This document shows positions 35,330 to 44,203 of a stretch of 64,000 nt of DNA, piece after piece. Every line of letters starts with the position of its first letter. The first letter of the stretch is position 1. Source of the stretch: Phycisphaeraceae bacterium (lineage in GTDB: Bacteria > Planctomycetota > Phycisphaerae > Phycisphaerales > SM1A02); contig JAHBWZ010000013.1 of the NCBI GenBank assembly GCA_019636755.1, positions 1-64,000 on the forward strand, in the 5' to 3' direction. Position numbers and translations under genes: made by a program. The notes under the pieces were generated by a model, which worked only from the letters and a program-made list of their open reading frames with translations, was not told the DNA's origin and did no database searches.

Positions 35330-37869
35330 GGTGGCGTGGCCTCCGGCGCGGGGCCGTTCGCGGATGTTCGCGGCGGATCGAACGTCCGCGAACGGAACGA
35401 CAGGGTCACCACCGTCAGGGACGAGACAGGCATGAGGATCGCCGCGACGATCGGGTTGATGAGACCGGTCATGGCCAGAGTCACGCCGACCACGTTGTAG
35501 CCCAGCGACACGACGATGTTCCTGCGGATGACGTGGAGCGTGCGCCGGGCGCCGTCCACCAGGTGCGCGATCGGTGTGAGTCCGCTGACGGCGATATGCA
35601 CGTCCGCGGCGGCGAGGCTGGCCTCCGCGCCGCCGTGGACCGCGATGCCCACCGTCGCCGCGGCCAGCGCCGCGGCGTCGTTGACGCCGTCGCCCGCCAT
35701 GACCACCGGGCCGTGCGCCAGCCGCGTCTGCACGATCTCCAGTTTGCGCTCGGGCGAGACGCCGCCGAAGACGGCGTCGTCCCGGATGCCCACTGCGGAC
35801 GCCACGCGCGCCACCACGTCCGGGTGGTCTCCCGAGAGGACGCCGACCCGCCAGCCGCGCTGCGTGAGGGTCCGGATGGTCGACGCCGCGTCGGGCTTGA
35901 TCGGATCACCGATGCCCGCGACGGCGGCGACGGTGCCGTCGACGGCGACGAGCACGGGCGTCAGTCCATCCGCGGCCAGCCCTGCCATCGCCCGCTGCAT
36001 CGCCGCGGGGATGCGCGATCCGGACGCGGCATGGAACGCGCCATCACCCACCGCGACGCGCCGGGCATCGATCGTGCCGGAGGCGCCGTTGCGGGTGATC
36101 GAGATCCCGTCGATCATCGGCGCGTCCGGCGCGGTCTCCAGGGCCGGGAGCATCGCGGCAAGCGCGCGGGCGACGGGGTGGCTCGACTGCGCTTCCAGCG
36201 CGGCGACCGGAGCGCGGAGCGAGGGATCGCCCTCCCAGCGCACGACCGTCATGCGGCCCTCGGTGATCGTGCCGGTCTTGTCCAGCAGGATCGTGCCGGG
36301 GGTGGCGAGTCGCTCGATGACGTCGCCGCCCTTGATGAGCAGACCGTTCCGTGCCGCGCGCCCGATGCCGGCGACGATCGCCAGCGGCGTCGCGAGGCCC
36401 AGGGCGCACGGACACGTGATGATGAGCAGGGCGATCGTGTTCGGCAGTGCGGCCCCGGGCTCCAGCACCAGCCAGAGGCATGCGCACAGGAGTGCGAGGA
36501 CCAGGACCGCGATGACGAAGCGCCCGGCGATCCGGTCGGCGAGCATGACGATGCCGGAGCGCTCCGAGGCGCAGGACTCGACCAGGCGCATCAGCGCGCC
36601 GACCCGCGTCGCCTCGCCCGCGGCGCGGACGCGCACGACGATGGCCGCGGTCTGGTTCACGGTGCCGGCATGCACCTCGTCGCCCGGACCGACGGCGACC
36701 GGGAGCGGCTCGCCGGTCAGGAGCGACTGGTCCAGGTCGCTCTCGCCTTCCACGACCGCGCCATCGACCGGCACGGAGTCACCCGCGCGGACCAGGACAT
36801 GGTCGCCGGGGACGATCGCGTCGATCGGGACCGCCTGCGTGCGGTGTTCACCCGGCGGCGACGCGGGATCCAGGCGCTGCGCGGTCACTGGCGTCAGCGC
36901 GAAGAGCGACTCGATCGCCTCCTGCGCGGCGCGCTGCCGGGTCGTCTGCACGAAGCGGCCGACCAGCAGCAGGAAGACCAGGATGGAGAGCGAGTCGAAG
37001 TAGATCGCGTCACCGCCCCGGATCGTCTCGATCGCGGATCCGACGAAGCCGGCGACCAGGCCGATCGAGACCGGCACGTCCATGTGCATCCGCCGCGTGC
37101 GCACCGCGGCGATGAAGCCGCGCAGGAAGACCTGTCCCGGACCGGCCAGCGACACGCATGTCAGCGCGAGGCTGATCCAGTGAAACGCCCGGGCGTACGA
37201 GGCCTCGATGCCGTGCATCATGCCGCCGTAGAGCGCGAACGCCATCACCATGACATTGCCGGCGATGGCGCCGGCGACGGCGATCCGGATGAGGCCGCGC
37301 CGGTTCTCCGCGCGGCGCATGGCCGCGACGTCGCGGCCCCGCGCCGGATGCGGCCTGTATCCCAGCGATGCGATGGTCCGCGCGATGCGCCCCGGCGTGA
37401 GCGCCGCCCTGTCCCAGAGAATGCGGACGGTCCGGCGACCAAGGTCCACGCGTGCCTCGCGCACGCCGGGCAGGACGATCGGGAGGCGCTCGATCAGCCA
37501 GACGCACGCGCCGCAGTGCATGCCCTCCAGCAGGAGGTCGATCTGCGCCAGACCGTCCGGGCGCTCGGCGATGAGCATCGCGGCGAGGTCCGGATCGTCG
37601 AACTCCTCGTACCGGCGCGCGGCAGCGGCCGCCGGAGACGCCGCCGCGCCCGTGCGCTCGCGCAGCCGGTAGTACTCGGTGAGTCCGAGTTCCGAGATGA
37701 CCTCGTACACGGCTCGGCAGCCGTCGCAGCAGAAGGACTGCGAGCCGGCGGGCTGCACAAGCGCGCGGGGGACCGTGGCGCCGCAGTGCGCGCAGGGCAC
37801 GGCGCCGCGCGCGACCGATGCGGCGGAGCGCGGCGGGAGGATGCCGGCAGCGGGGGACGCCTGGCTCAT
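35320..37869 (-). CDS. ccoI: Copper-exporting P1B-type ATPase CcoI/FixI
   Basis: Pumps Cu(I) out of the cytoplasm for delivery to the CuB centre of cbb3 oxidase. The 849-residue protein starts with a treble-clef-like region (CAHCG ... CCDGC, about 26-54) that marks the FixI group, then an HMA domain with GMHCGAC (about 115), eight membrane helices with the copper-site CPC (IITCPCALG), the phosphorylation motif DKTGTIT, an HP motif (SSHPVARA) and the hinge GDGVNDA. All catalytic motifs are intact. Its ATG overlaps the stop of the preceding SafE-like gene (ATGA). Length is usual for the family. Confidence 0.95.
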   Translation of the reverse strand: MSQASPAAGILPPRSAASVARGAVPCAHCGATVPRALVQPAGSQSFCCDGCRAVYEVISELGLTEYYRLRERTGAAASPAAAAARRYEEFDDPDLAAMLIAERPDGLAQIDLLLEGMHCGACVWLIERLPIVLPGVREARVDLGRRTVRILWDRAALTPGRIARTIASLGYRPHPARGRDVAAMRRAENRRGLIRIAVAGAIAGNVMVMAFALYGGMMHGIEASYARAFHWISLALTCVSLAGPGQVFLRGFIAAVRTRRMHMDVPVSIGLVAGFVGSAIETIRGGDAIYFDSLSILVFLLLVGRFVQTTRQRAAQEAIESLFALTPVTAQRLDPASPPGEHRTQAVPIDAIVPGDHVLVRAGDSVPVDGAVVEGESDLDQSLLTGEPLPVAVGPGDEVHAGTVNQTAAIVVRVRAAGEATRVGALMRLVESCASERSGIVMLADRIAGRFVIAVLVLALLCACLWLVLEPGAALPNTIALLIITCPCALGLATPLAIVAGIGRAARNGLLIKGGDVIERLATPGTILLDKTGTITEGRMTVVRWEGDPSLRAPVAALEAQSSHPVARALAAMLPALETAPDAPMIDGISITRNGASGTIDARRVAVGDGAFHAASGSRIPAAMQRAMAGLAADGLTPVLVAVDGTVAAVAGIGDPIKPDAASTIRTLTQRGWRVGVLSGDHPDVVARVASAVGIRDDAVFGGVSPERKLEIVQTRLAHGPVVMAGDGVNDAAALAAATVGIAVHGGAEASLAAADVHIAVSGLTPIAHLVDGARRTLHVIRRNIVVSLGYNVVGVTLAMTGLINPIVAAILMPVSSLTVVTLSFRSRTFDPPRTSANGPAPEATPPCP

Positions 37870-38696
37870 GGCGGCTCCGGCGCCGCGGCGGGCAGGGGTC
37901 CGGGTTCCGTGTCGCGGCAGCAGGGCGGCACCTCGTCGGCCAGCCCGCGCACCTGCTCGACGAGCGCCGCCGGATCATCGACCGGGATGACGGGGCCGGG
38001 AACGGCGGCGGCGATGCGGTCGGCGACACCGATGCGCCCGAAGGCGGTCATCAGTCCCACGATGATGAGGATGCCCGCCGTCGCGAAGGGCAGGTGCGCG
38101 CGAAGCGGGCCGAGCAGCGCGCGGGCGCCGGAGGCAACGGCCAGGAGGATCGGGACGGTCCCGACCCAGAACGTCGCCATCGTGAGCGCGCCGAGCAGCG
38201 CGGACCCGCTGCCCGCCGCGACCAGCAGGAACGCGTAGAGCCAGCCGCAGGGGAGGAACCCGGTGAGGACACCGATGGTGAGTGCCCGGCGCCGCGGCGC
38301 GCGGGTCGATGCGACCTGGAACCCCCGGTTGACCAGCGGCTGCAGGAACCGCGCCGGTCCACGGCCGCAGCCCACGCGGACGCCGAGCGCGCGAAGCAGC
38401 GCGACGACGCCGACGAGGACGAGACCGGTCCCGGCGATGGCGAGCATGATGCGCTCGGCGCCCAGCAGGGCGCCGCCGAAGTCGAACGCCGCGCCGATCA
38501 TGCCCGCGGCGGTGCCGAGCACCGCGTACGTGGCCAGTCGCCCGAGGTTGTAGAGGACGGGCACGATCCATGCGCGACGGACCGGCCCGCCGTCCATCCC
38601 GGCGCAGAGCGTCACGATGCCGCCGCACATGCCCGCGCAGTGCGGCGAGCCGGCAAGGCTGGCGACGAACACCGCACCCAGGAGCGTCCCGGTCAT
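37866..38696 (-). CDS. SafE/UreH-like membrane protein of the cbb3 cluster
   Basis: A 276-residue membrane protein of the TauE/SafE/UreH-like group that commonly accompanies cco genes. It starts MTGTLLGAVFVASLAGSPHCAGMCGG: a helix followed by an H-C-x-x-x-C-G-G motif that could carry copper or a thiol relay, then an inverted second half with GFLPCGWLYAF. About six helices are visible. The soluble end contains CC (PPCCRD). It is coupled at both ends (ATGA at 38693-38696 and 37866-37869), between ccoH and ccoI, which supports a role in copper handling for oxidase assembly rather than sulfite export; that is inference. Confidence 0.8.
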   Translation of the reverse strand: MTGTLLGAVFVASLAGSPHCAGMCGGIVTLCAGMDGGPVRRAWIVPVLYNLGRLATYAVLGTAAGMIGAAFDFGGALLGAERIMLAIAGTGLVLVGVVALLRALGVRVGCGRGPARFLQPLVNRGFQVASTRAPRRRALTIGVLTGFLPCGWLYAFLLVAAGSGSALLGALTMATFWVGTVPILLAVASGARALLGPLRAHLPFATAGILIIVGLMTAFGRIGVADRIAAAVPGPVIPVDDPAALVEQVRGLADEVPPCCRDTEPGPLPAAAPEPP

Positions 38697-39244
38697 CGCG
38701 CCTCCGTACCCGATCCGTCGGTGATCGCGGCCGGGATCCCGATCGGCAGGTCGATGGTCTCCGTGGCGAGGTGTCCGTCGACCGACAGGTGGGCGCTGAT
38801 CCGGTACCACCCCGGTCGTGCGGCATCGATCACGCCGATGAAGCCGTCCGCAGCGCCCGGCCGGAAGTCGACCGGCCGGACGACGTGCGGCGTCGCCAGG
38901 TGATGCGCGGTGGCATCGATCCGGATCGGAACCCCGCGCCCCTCCGCGTCACGGACGGTCAGGCGGATCGTCGCCGGCACGACGGCGGAGAGGTGGACGC
39001 GCGGCGCACCCGGCGCGGGCTCGGCCAGGGGCGCGTCGAGCACGCTCCACTGCACCGTCCATCCATGGTCGCCCGCCCTCGGCACGCGCGTGCCGCCGTC
39101 GGCGGTGCGCCGCGCCTGCGCGGTCGTCCGCATGTCCAGCGTGAGGTCCGGACGACCGGAGACCACCGCGAGCATGATGACGTGCAGGGTCACGCTGGCG
39201 CCCAGGATGATGAAGATGATGCCGGGCCAGAGGAGTCGCTTCAT
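38693..39244 (-). CDS. ccoH: FixH/CcoH family oxidase assembly protein
   Basis: A 183-residue membrane-anchored periplasmic protein needed for assembly or stability of cbb3 oxidase. One N-terminal helix (LLWPGIIFIILGASVTLHVIMLAVV) is followed by a beta-sandwich ending in a DAARPGWYRISAHLSVDGHLATETIDLPIG stretch typical of FixH. The helix starts immediately after MKR. The ATG at 39244 overlaps the stop of ccoG. Confidence 0.88.
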   Translation of the reverse strand: MKRLLWPGIIFIILGASVTLHVIMLAVVSGRPDLTLDMRTTAQARRTADGGTRVPRAGDHGWTVQWSVLDAPLAEPAPGAPRVHLSAVVPATIRLTVRDAEGRGVPIRIDATAHHLATPHVVRPVDFRPGAADGFIGVIDAARPGWYRISAHLSVDGHLATETIDLPIGIPAAITDGSGTEAR

Positions 39245-40767
39245 GGGTGTTCTCCCGGGGAGGGCGAGGGGGGCGCCTCTGCGGCCCGCCGTGGCGACGA
39301 CGGGGCCGCGGCACCGCGGGTGGTTCCGTCCCCCCACGGTCCCTGCAGCCGCGTGCGCAGGTCGCGCGCAAACCCGGCGTGGTCCACGACGGTGAGGATC
39401 ACCTCGGTCCGGCCGCGGACGAAGAGTCCGCGCGGCGCGATGACGGTCGCGGCGAGTTCGCCTGCGGCGCCTGCAGCAAGGGTCAGTCCGGAGGATCCGC
39501 CGATGACCTCCAGGTCCGCCGGCGTCGTCGCCAGGACGCTGTACGTTCGATCGTCCTGCGTCCGGTTGATGATGCGGACCCGGATCGGACACGCGACCCG
39601 CCCGTCCTCCCGGACCATGTAGGGATGCGCGGACGCGCGCAGCAGCGTGACGTTCGCGGCGGGCCGGTTGATGAGGAGCGTCAGGAAGAACGCCGTGATC
39701 AGCAGCAGGATCGCCGGGTAGACGATGATCCGCGGGCGGACGAGGCGCCGGCGGCGTCCCTCCATGGCCTCCTGGGTGGAGTACCGGATGAGTCCCCGCG
39801 GCCGATGGACGCGCTCCATCACGTCGTCGCAGGCGTCGATGCACTGCGCGCAGCCGATGCACTCCATCTGGAGCCCGTCGCGGATGTCGATGCCGGTCGG
39901 ACAGGTGACGACGCACTTGCCGCAGTCGATGCAGTCCCCCTGCTGCGGCAGCGCGATGTCGCCGTCGCTGCGCCGGCGGATCGGGCCGCGCGGCTCGCCG
40001 CGCCGGCGGTCGTAGGAGATGATGAGCGACCGGCGATCGAGCAGGACCGACTGGAACCGCCCGTACGGGCACGCGACCACGCAGGTCTGTTCCCGGAAGA
40101 AGCCGAAGTCGAAGAGCATGAGCCCGGTGACGGCAAGGACCAGCAGAAACGCGAAGGGATGCTCCGCCGGCGATCCGAACGACCACGCGATGACCGTCCG
40201 GGGGCCGACGAAGTACGCGAGGAACGTGTGCGCAAGATGGAACGAGACGAGCGCGAACACGGCGTACTTGAGCACCGTGCGGAGTGACGTCCGCCGGGAT
40301 CCGCGACGGCCGCGCGCGTCGGGCGGGCCGTCGAAGAGCCGCTCGATCGGCCGGTAGACGAACTCCATGTACACGGTCTGGGGACACGCCCAGCCGCACC
40401 AGACGCGCCCGAGCAGGGCGGTGAGCAGGAAGATCGTCATGAAGACACCGGCGATGAACAGCATCATCAGCAGCGTGTCCGTCGGGAGGAACGTCGTGCC
40501 GAAGAACGTGAACTCGCGCGCAGCGAGGTCGAGCAGGATCGCCGGCTTCCCTCCGATGGAGATCCAGGGAAGCGCGTTGTAGAGGATCAGCAGGAACCAC
40601 GCGACGACGCGCCGGCGCCGCAGGAACCGGCCCGGCGAGAGGACGGGGAAGAGCCAGCGGCGCGAGCCGTCCCGGTTGAGCGTGGGGAGGACCCGTTCCA
40701 CCGGCTCGGGGACAGGCGTCGGCTGGGGGCGAGGAATCATCGTCGGCGCGGTCAGTTGCGTCCTCAC
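39241..40767 (-). CDS. ccoG: cbb3 oxidase accessory protein CcoG (copper reductase, FixG/RdxA)
   Basis: Membrane-bound iron-sulfur protein that reduces Cu(II) for cbb3 assembly. The 508-residue protein has a hydrophobic N-terminal part with WCGWACPQTVYMEFVYRPIERLFDG, the FixG hallmark, and two 4Fe-4S ferredoxin clusters: CIDCGKCVVTCPTGI (with QQGD before it) and CIGCAQCIDACDDVM. A C-terminal Ig-like domain (about 380-490) follows, ending in a Ser/Pro-rich tail. It overlaps the ccoP stop by an ATGA at 40764-40767 and the ccoH start at the other end. Confidence 0.95.
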   Translation of the reverse strand: MRTQLTAPTMIPRPQPTPVPEPVERVLPTLNRDGSRRWLFPVLSPGRFLRRRRVVAWFLLILYNALPWISIGGKPAILLDLAAREFTFFGTTFLPTDTLLMMLFIAGVFMTIFLLTALLGRVWCGWACPQTVYMEFVYRPIERLFDGPPDARGRRGSRRTSLRTVLKYAVFALVSFHLAHTFLAYFVGPRTVIAWSFGSPAEHPFAFLLVLAVTGLMLFDFGFFREQTCVVACPYGRFQSVLLDRRSLIISYDRRRGEPRGPIRRRSDGDIALPQQGDCIDCGKCVVTCPTGIDIRDGLQMECIGCAQCIDACDDVMERVHRPRGLIRYSTQEAMEGRRRRLVRPRIIVYPAILLLITAFFLTLLINRPAANVTLLRASAHPYMVREDGRVACPIRVRIINRTQDDRTYSVLATTPADLEVIGGSSGLTLAAGAAGELAATVIAPRGLFVRGRTEVILTVVDHAGFARDLRTRLQGPWGDGTTRGAAAPSSPRRAAEAPPSPSPGEHP

Positions 40768-41375
40768 TCACGCCAGTTCGACCACGGCGGGATGCGGTCG
40801 CCTTCCGCGGCCTTCGGTGCGGCGGGCGTGGTGTTCCGCAGCGAGGCGACGTACGCGGCGAGGAGGATGATCTGGGGATCGCGGAATCGATCGCCGAACG
40901 CGGGCATGGAGGTGCCCGGGATACCGCTGCGGATGATGCCGACGATGTCGCTCGGCTGGCGCACCCAGCGGTAGTGGTCGTCGGTCATGTTCGGGCCGAT
41001 GCTGCCGCCGCCGTCCGCGGCGTGGCACTGGGCGCAGGTGCCGCGGAAGATGCCGCCCATCGCCTGCATCCAGTCGTCGCGCTCCACGAAGTCGAGGATC
41101 GTGGCGTTGTCGGGCTGGATGTCGCCGAGCTGCGCGAGCTGCTTCTCCACGTGGGCGGCCACCTGGGCCTCATAGCGATCGTGGATCGACGGGCCGAGAC
41201 CGATGTGGTACCACGCGACGTAGGCGAGCGAGAAGGCGATCGATCCGACGAACAGCCAGGTCCACCATCCGGGGAGCGGATTGTCGAACTCCTGGATGCC
41301 GTCGTAGTCGTGATCGGTGAGGCGCTCGGGATCGGGCGATCCGAGACCCGGTGAGTTGTGCATGGGGTGCGACAT
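40764..41375 (-). CDS. ccoP: cbb3 oxidase subunit CcoP, single-haem form
   Basis: Membrane-bound cytochrome c subunit passing electrons to CcoO. The 203-residue protein carries the CcoP start signature DHDYDGIQEFDNPLPGWW followed by one membrane helix and one cytochrome c domain with CAQCH and the axial Met in TSMPAFGDRF. Standard CcoP has two CxxCH domains and about 300 residues; here there is only one, so the chain is short. The ATG at 41375 is chosen because it begins 10 bases after the ccoQ stop and gives the normal N-terminus. Confidence 0.93.
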   Translation of the reverse strand: MSHPMHNSPGLGSPDPERLTDHDYDGIQEFDNPLPGWWTWLFVGSIAFSLAYVAWYHIGLGPSIHDRYEAQVAAHVEKQLAQLGDIQPDNATILDFVERDDWMQAMGGIFRGTCAQCHAADGGGSIGPNMTDDHYRWVRQPSDIVGIIRSGIPGTSMPAFGDRFRDPQIILLAAYVASLRNTTPAAPKAAEGDRIPPWSNWRE

Positions 41376-41385
41376 GGCGGAAGGC

Positions 41386-41622
41386 TCAGGCTCTGGAGGA
41401 TGGCGGGGTGTCGGTCGGTGCGCCGGAGTCATCCGGATCGAGCGGGATGCGGGACTGCCGGTCGAAGGCGTGGCGCCCGGCCAGCACCACGCGCAGCACG
41501 ATCAGGACGAAGACCGCGAAGAAGATGAGCAGCGCGACCTCGATCCACGCCAGCCCGGCGGGCGGTGCCGTCTGCGCGACGGTGCCGTACGGGATCGCGA
41601 CGTGGAGGTCATGGACGGTCAT
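41386..41622 (-). CDS. ccoQ: Small membrane subunit of cbb3 oxidase (CcoQ-like)
   Basis: A 78-residue protein with one helix (IEVALLIFFAVFVLIVLRVVLAGR) and a polar tail containing FDRQSRIPLDPD, which matches the placement and topology of CcoQ. Sequence identity to the family is weak, as is usual for CcoQ; identification rests on position between ccoNO and ccoP. The ATG at 41622 lies inside the end of ccoNO (14-base overlap). Confidence 0.85.
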   Translation of the reverse strand: MTVHDLHVAIPYGTVAQTAPPAGLAWIEVALLIFFAVFVLIVLRVVLAGRHAFDRQSRIPLDPDDSGAPTDTPPSSRA

Positions 41623-43933
41623 CGGTGACCTCCCGGGTGGCGGCCCCGTCCGCATTCCGCACGAGCGCGGTGGCGGACGATGCCGCATCCTCCGGCGACC
41701 GGTACCGGTCGGTGCCGAGTCGCTGGAGATACGCCACGAGGGCGATCATGCGCGATGTCTCGAACGCCGGAGGCAGCGCGTCGGGACCGTCCTGATCGAC
41801 GACCTCCTGCATGATGCGGGCGGCCTGCTCGCGGGCGAGATCCGGTGCCCACTCGAGTTCCTCGGGCGTGTACGGGACGCCGAGGCGGCTCATCGCGCGG
41901 ACCTTCGCGGCGATGCCGTCGAAGTCCAGCGGCCGATCCAGCAGGTGCGGGTAGTTCGGCATCAGTGAGCCCCGGACCAGCGATCGCGGTTCGACCAGGT
42001 GGCGGACATGCCAGAGGTGCGAGAAACGCCCGCCGACGCGCTGGAGGTCCGGGCCGATCCGGCGCGAGCCCCAGAGGAACGGGTGGTCGTACACGAACTC
42101 CCCGCCGAGCGAGAAGTCGCCGTAGCGCTCGGTTTCCGCGTGGATCGGACGGATCATCTGCGAGTGGCACTGGTTGCAGCCCTCGCTGATGTAGATGTCA
42201 CGCCCCGCGAGTTCCAGCGGTGTGTACGGCATCACTGTGGCGATGGTCGGGACGTTCGACCGGATGACGAACGTCGGGATGATCTCGAAGAGAGACGCCA
42301 CCACGACCGCGATGATCGTCCAGACCGTGAACCGGACCGGGAGACGTTCCCACGTCCGGTGCCAGTTCATCTGCGCGAAGCGGTCGATCAGGTGCGCGCT
42401 CTTCGTGACCGGGGCGCCGGCCAGCCGTGAGGGCGTCGGCGGCTCCGCGGGGTAGTCGCGGGCCAGTGCCGGCGCCGTGTGGACGGGCTCCTCGTACCGG
42501 GCGGGACGGGCCCGCCAGGTCATGATGAGGTTCACCGCCAGCATGATCGTGCCGGAGAGATAGATGGTGCCGCCGATCACGCGCGCCCAGTAGTACGGCA
42601 TGAGTCGCGTGACGGTCTCGATGAATTCGGGGAAGGCCAGCATGCCCTTGTCGTCGAACGCCAGCCACATGAGCCCCTGGGTGACGCCCGCGAAGTAGAT
42701 CGGGATGATGTACAGCAGGATGCCGATCGTCCCGGTCCAGAAGTGGGTGGCCATGAGCTTCGGGGACCAGAGCGACGTCTGGAAGATCCGCGGCGCCAGC
42801 CAGTAGATCATGCCGAAGACCATGAATCCCACCCAGCCGAGCGCGCCGCCGTGGACGTGGGCGATCGTCCAGTCCGTGTAGTGGGAGAGGGCGTTGACGC
42901 TCTTGATCGAGAGCATCGGGCCCTCGAAGGTGGACATCCCGTAGAACGTGATGGCCACGACGTAGAACTTGAGGATCGGGTCCGCGGCGACGCGGTGCCA
43001 CGCGCCGCGGAGCGTGAGCAGTCCGTTGATCATCCCGCCCCACGACGGCATCCAGAGCATCAGCGAGAAGAGCATGCCGAGCGTGGATGCCCATGCCGGA
43101 AGCGACGTGTAGTGCAGGTGGTGGGGGCCCGCCCAGATGTAGATGAAGACGAGTGACCAGAAGTGCACGATCGACAGCCGGTACGAGAAGACCGGCCGCT
43201 CCGCCGCCTTCGGCAGGAAGTAGTACATGAGTCCCAGGAACGGCGTGGTCAGGAAGAAGGCCACGGCGTTGTGGCCGTACCACCACTGCATGAAGGCATC
43301 CTGAACGCCCGCGTAGATCGAGTAGGAGTTCGTGACGCTGGACGGGACCGAGAGATTGTTGAAGACGTGCAGGACGGTGATCGCCACGATGGTGGCGATG
43401 TAGAACCAGAGCGCGACGTAGAGATGCCGCTCGCGGCGCCGGAGCAGCGTGCCGAAGAAGTTGATCGCGAAGACGATCCAGACGAGCGCGATCGCGATGT
43501 CGATCGGCCATTCCAGTTCGGCGTACTCCTTGCTCTGCGTGATTCCCAGCGGCAGCGTGATCGCCGCGGCGACAATGATCAGCTGCCAGCCCCAGAAGTG
43601 GACGTTGCTCAGGAGGTCGGAGAACATCCGCGCCTTGCAGAGTCGCTGTGTCGAGTAGTAGACCGCGGCGAAGATCGCGTTGCCTGCGAAGGCGAAGATC
43701 ACCGCGTTGGTATGCAGCGGTCGCAGCCGGCCGAAGGAGAACCACTCCCGGTCGAGCAGCAGGAGCGACCCGGCGGGCAGGTCGACCGTCGCGGGCAGGG
43801 CAAGCTGGATCGCGATGATGAGCCCGACCAGCATCCCGACGACGCCCCAGAGGACGGTCGCGGCGGTGAACTTGCGGACGATGGCGTCGTCGTAGACGAA
43901 CGACTCGGGCGCGGTACTCGTGTGTGTGCTCAT
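41609..43933 (-). CDS. ccoNO: Fused cbb3 cytochrome oxidase subunits CcoN and CcoO
   Basis: Catalytic core of the high-affinity oxidase that reduces oxygen at low tension and pumps protons. The 774-residue fusion has CcoN in residues 1-470 (LRPLHTNAVIFAFAGN with a haem His, WYGHNAVAFFLTTPFLG with a CuB ligand, GPHHLHYTSLP with two CuB His, HVHGGALGWVGF with haem ligands). A linker (PALARDYPAEPPTPSRLAG) leads to CcoO (about 500-774): a membrane helix, EGCNQCHSQM (haem c), and GPDLQRVGGRFS. All ligands are visible, so the enzyme should be active. Separate ccoN and ccoO are usual in proteobacteria; the fusion is known in Planctomycetes and Bacteroidetes. Confidence 0.96.
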   Translation of the reverse strand: MSTHTSTAPESFVYDDAIVRKFTAATVLWGVVGMLVGLIIAIQLALPATVDLPAGSLLLLDREWFSFGRLRPLHTNAVIFAFAGNAIFAAVYYSTQRLCKARMFSDLLSNVHFWGWQLIIVAAAITLPLGITQSKEYAELEWPIDIAIALVWIVFAINFFGTLLRRRERHLYVALWFYIATIVAITVLHVFNNLSVPSSVTNSYSIYAGVQDAFMQWWYGHNAVAFFLTTPFLGLMYYFLPKAAERPVFSYRLSIVHFWSLVFIYIWAGPHHLHYTSLPAWASTLGMLFSLMLWMPSWGGMINGLLTLRGAWHRVAADPILKFYVVAITFYGMSTFEGPMLSIKSVNALSHYTDWTIAHVHGGALGWVGFMVFGMIYWLAPRIFQTSLWSPKLMATHFWTGTIGILLYIIPIYFAGVTQGLMWLAFDDKGMLAFPEFIETVTRLMPYYWARVIGGTIYLSGTIMLAVNLIMTWRARPARYEEPVHTAPALARDYPAEPPTPSRLAGAPVTKSAHLIDRFAQMNWHRTWERLPVRFTVWTIIAVVVASLFEIIPTFVIRSNVPTIATVMPYTPLELAGRDIYISEGCNQCHSQMIRPIHAETERYGDFSLGGEFVYDHPFLWGSRRIGPDLQRVGGRFSHLWHVRHLVEPRSLVRGSLMPNYPHLLDRPLDFDGIAAKVRAMSRLGVPYTPEELEWAPDLAREQAARIMQEVVDQDGPDALPPAFETSRMIALVAYLQRLGTDRYRSPEDAASSATALVRNADGAATREVTDDRP

Positions 43934-44016
43934 GAGTGGATCGGGGCGAGGGACATGCGGACCGGAGGAGTCCCGGGTGAAGCGGGGATCGTCGCAGGTT
44001 GATCGGCCGTCGGTGT

Positions 44017-44051
44017 CCGGCGCGCGCCGGTGTGGCGTCGGCGCGCGCCGA
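44017..44051. promoter_or_regulatory. Two tandem 14-bp palindromes upstream of ccoNO
   Basis: CCGGCGCGCGCCGG (44017-44030) and TCGGCGCGCGCCGA (44038-44051) are both perfect palindromes sharing a 12-bp core. Their centres are 21 bp apart, two helical turns, as expected for cooperative binding of dimers to one DNA face. They lie 84-118 bp before the ccoNO start. An operator is inferred; no FNR/Anr-type TTGAT-N4-ATCAA box was seen. Confidence 0.5.
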
Positions 44052-44203
44052 GGGGCTCCGTGAGAGTCTGGTCCGACGGCGATGGCACAGCCGGCAATGT
44101 CAGCCGATCGAGGCAGAATCGTCGACGGGGAATCCGCCCCGATCCCGCCGGCACGGCGCCGATCGCCGTGGCGGGGCGGTGTCCGCGCCCCGTGCGCGTC
44201 GTG

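Noticed and set aside
35533-38238. 901-codon plus-strand frame
   Set aside because: Antisense to ccoI and the SafE-like gene; no domains.
43934-44203. FNR/Anr box before ccoNO
   Set aside because: A TTGAT at 43999-44003 is not followed by ATCAA at the right distance.
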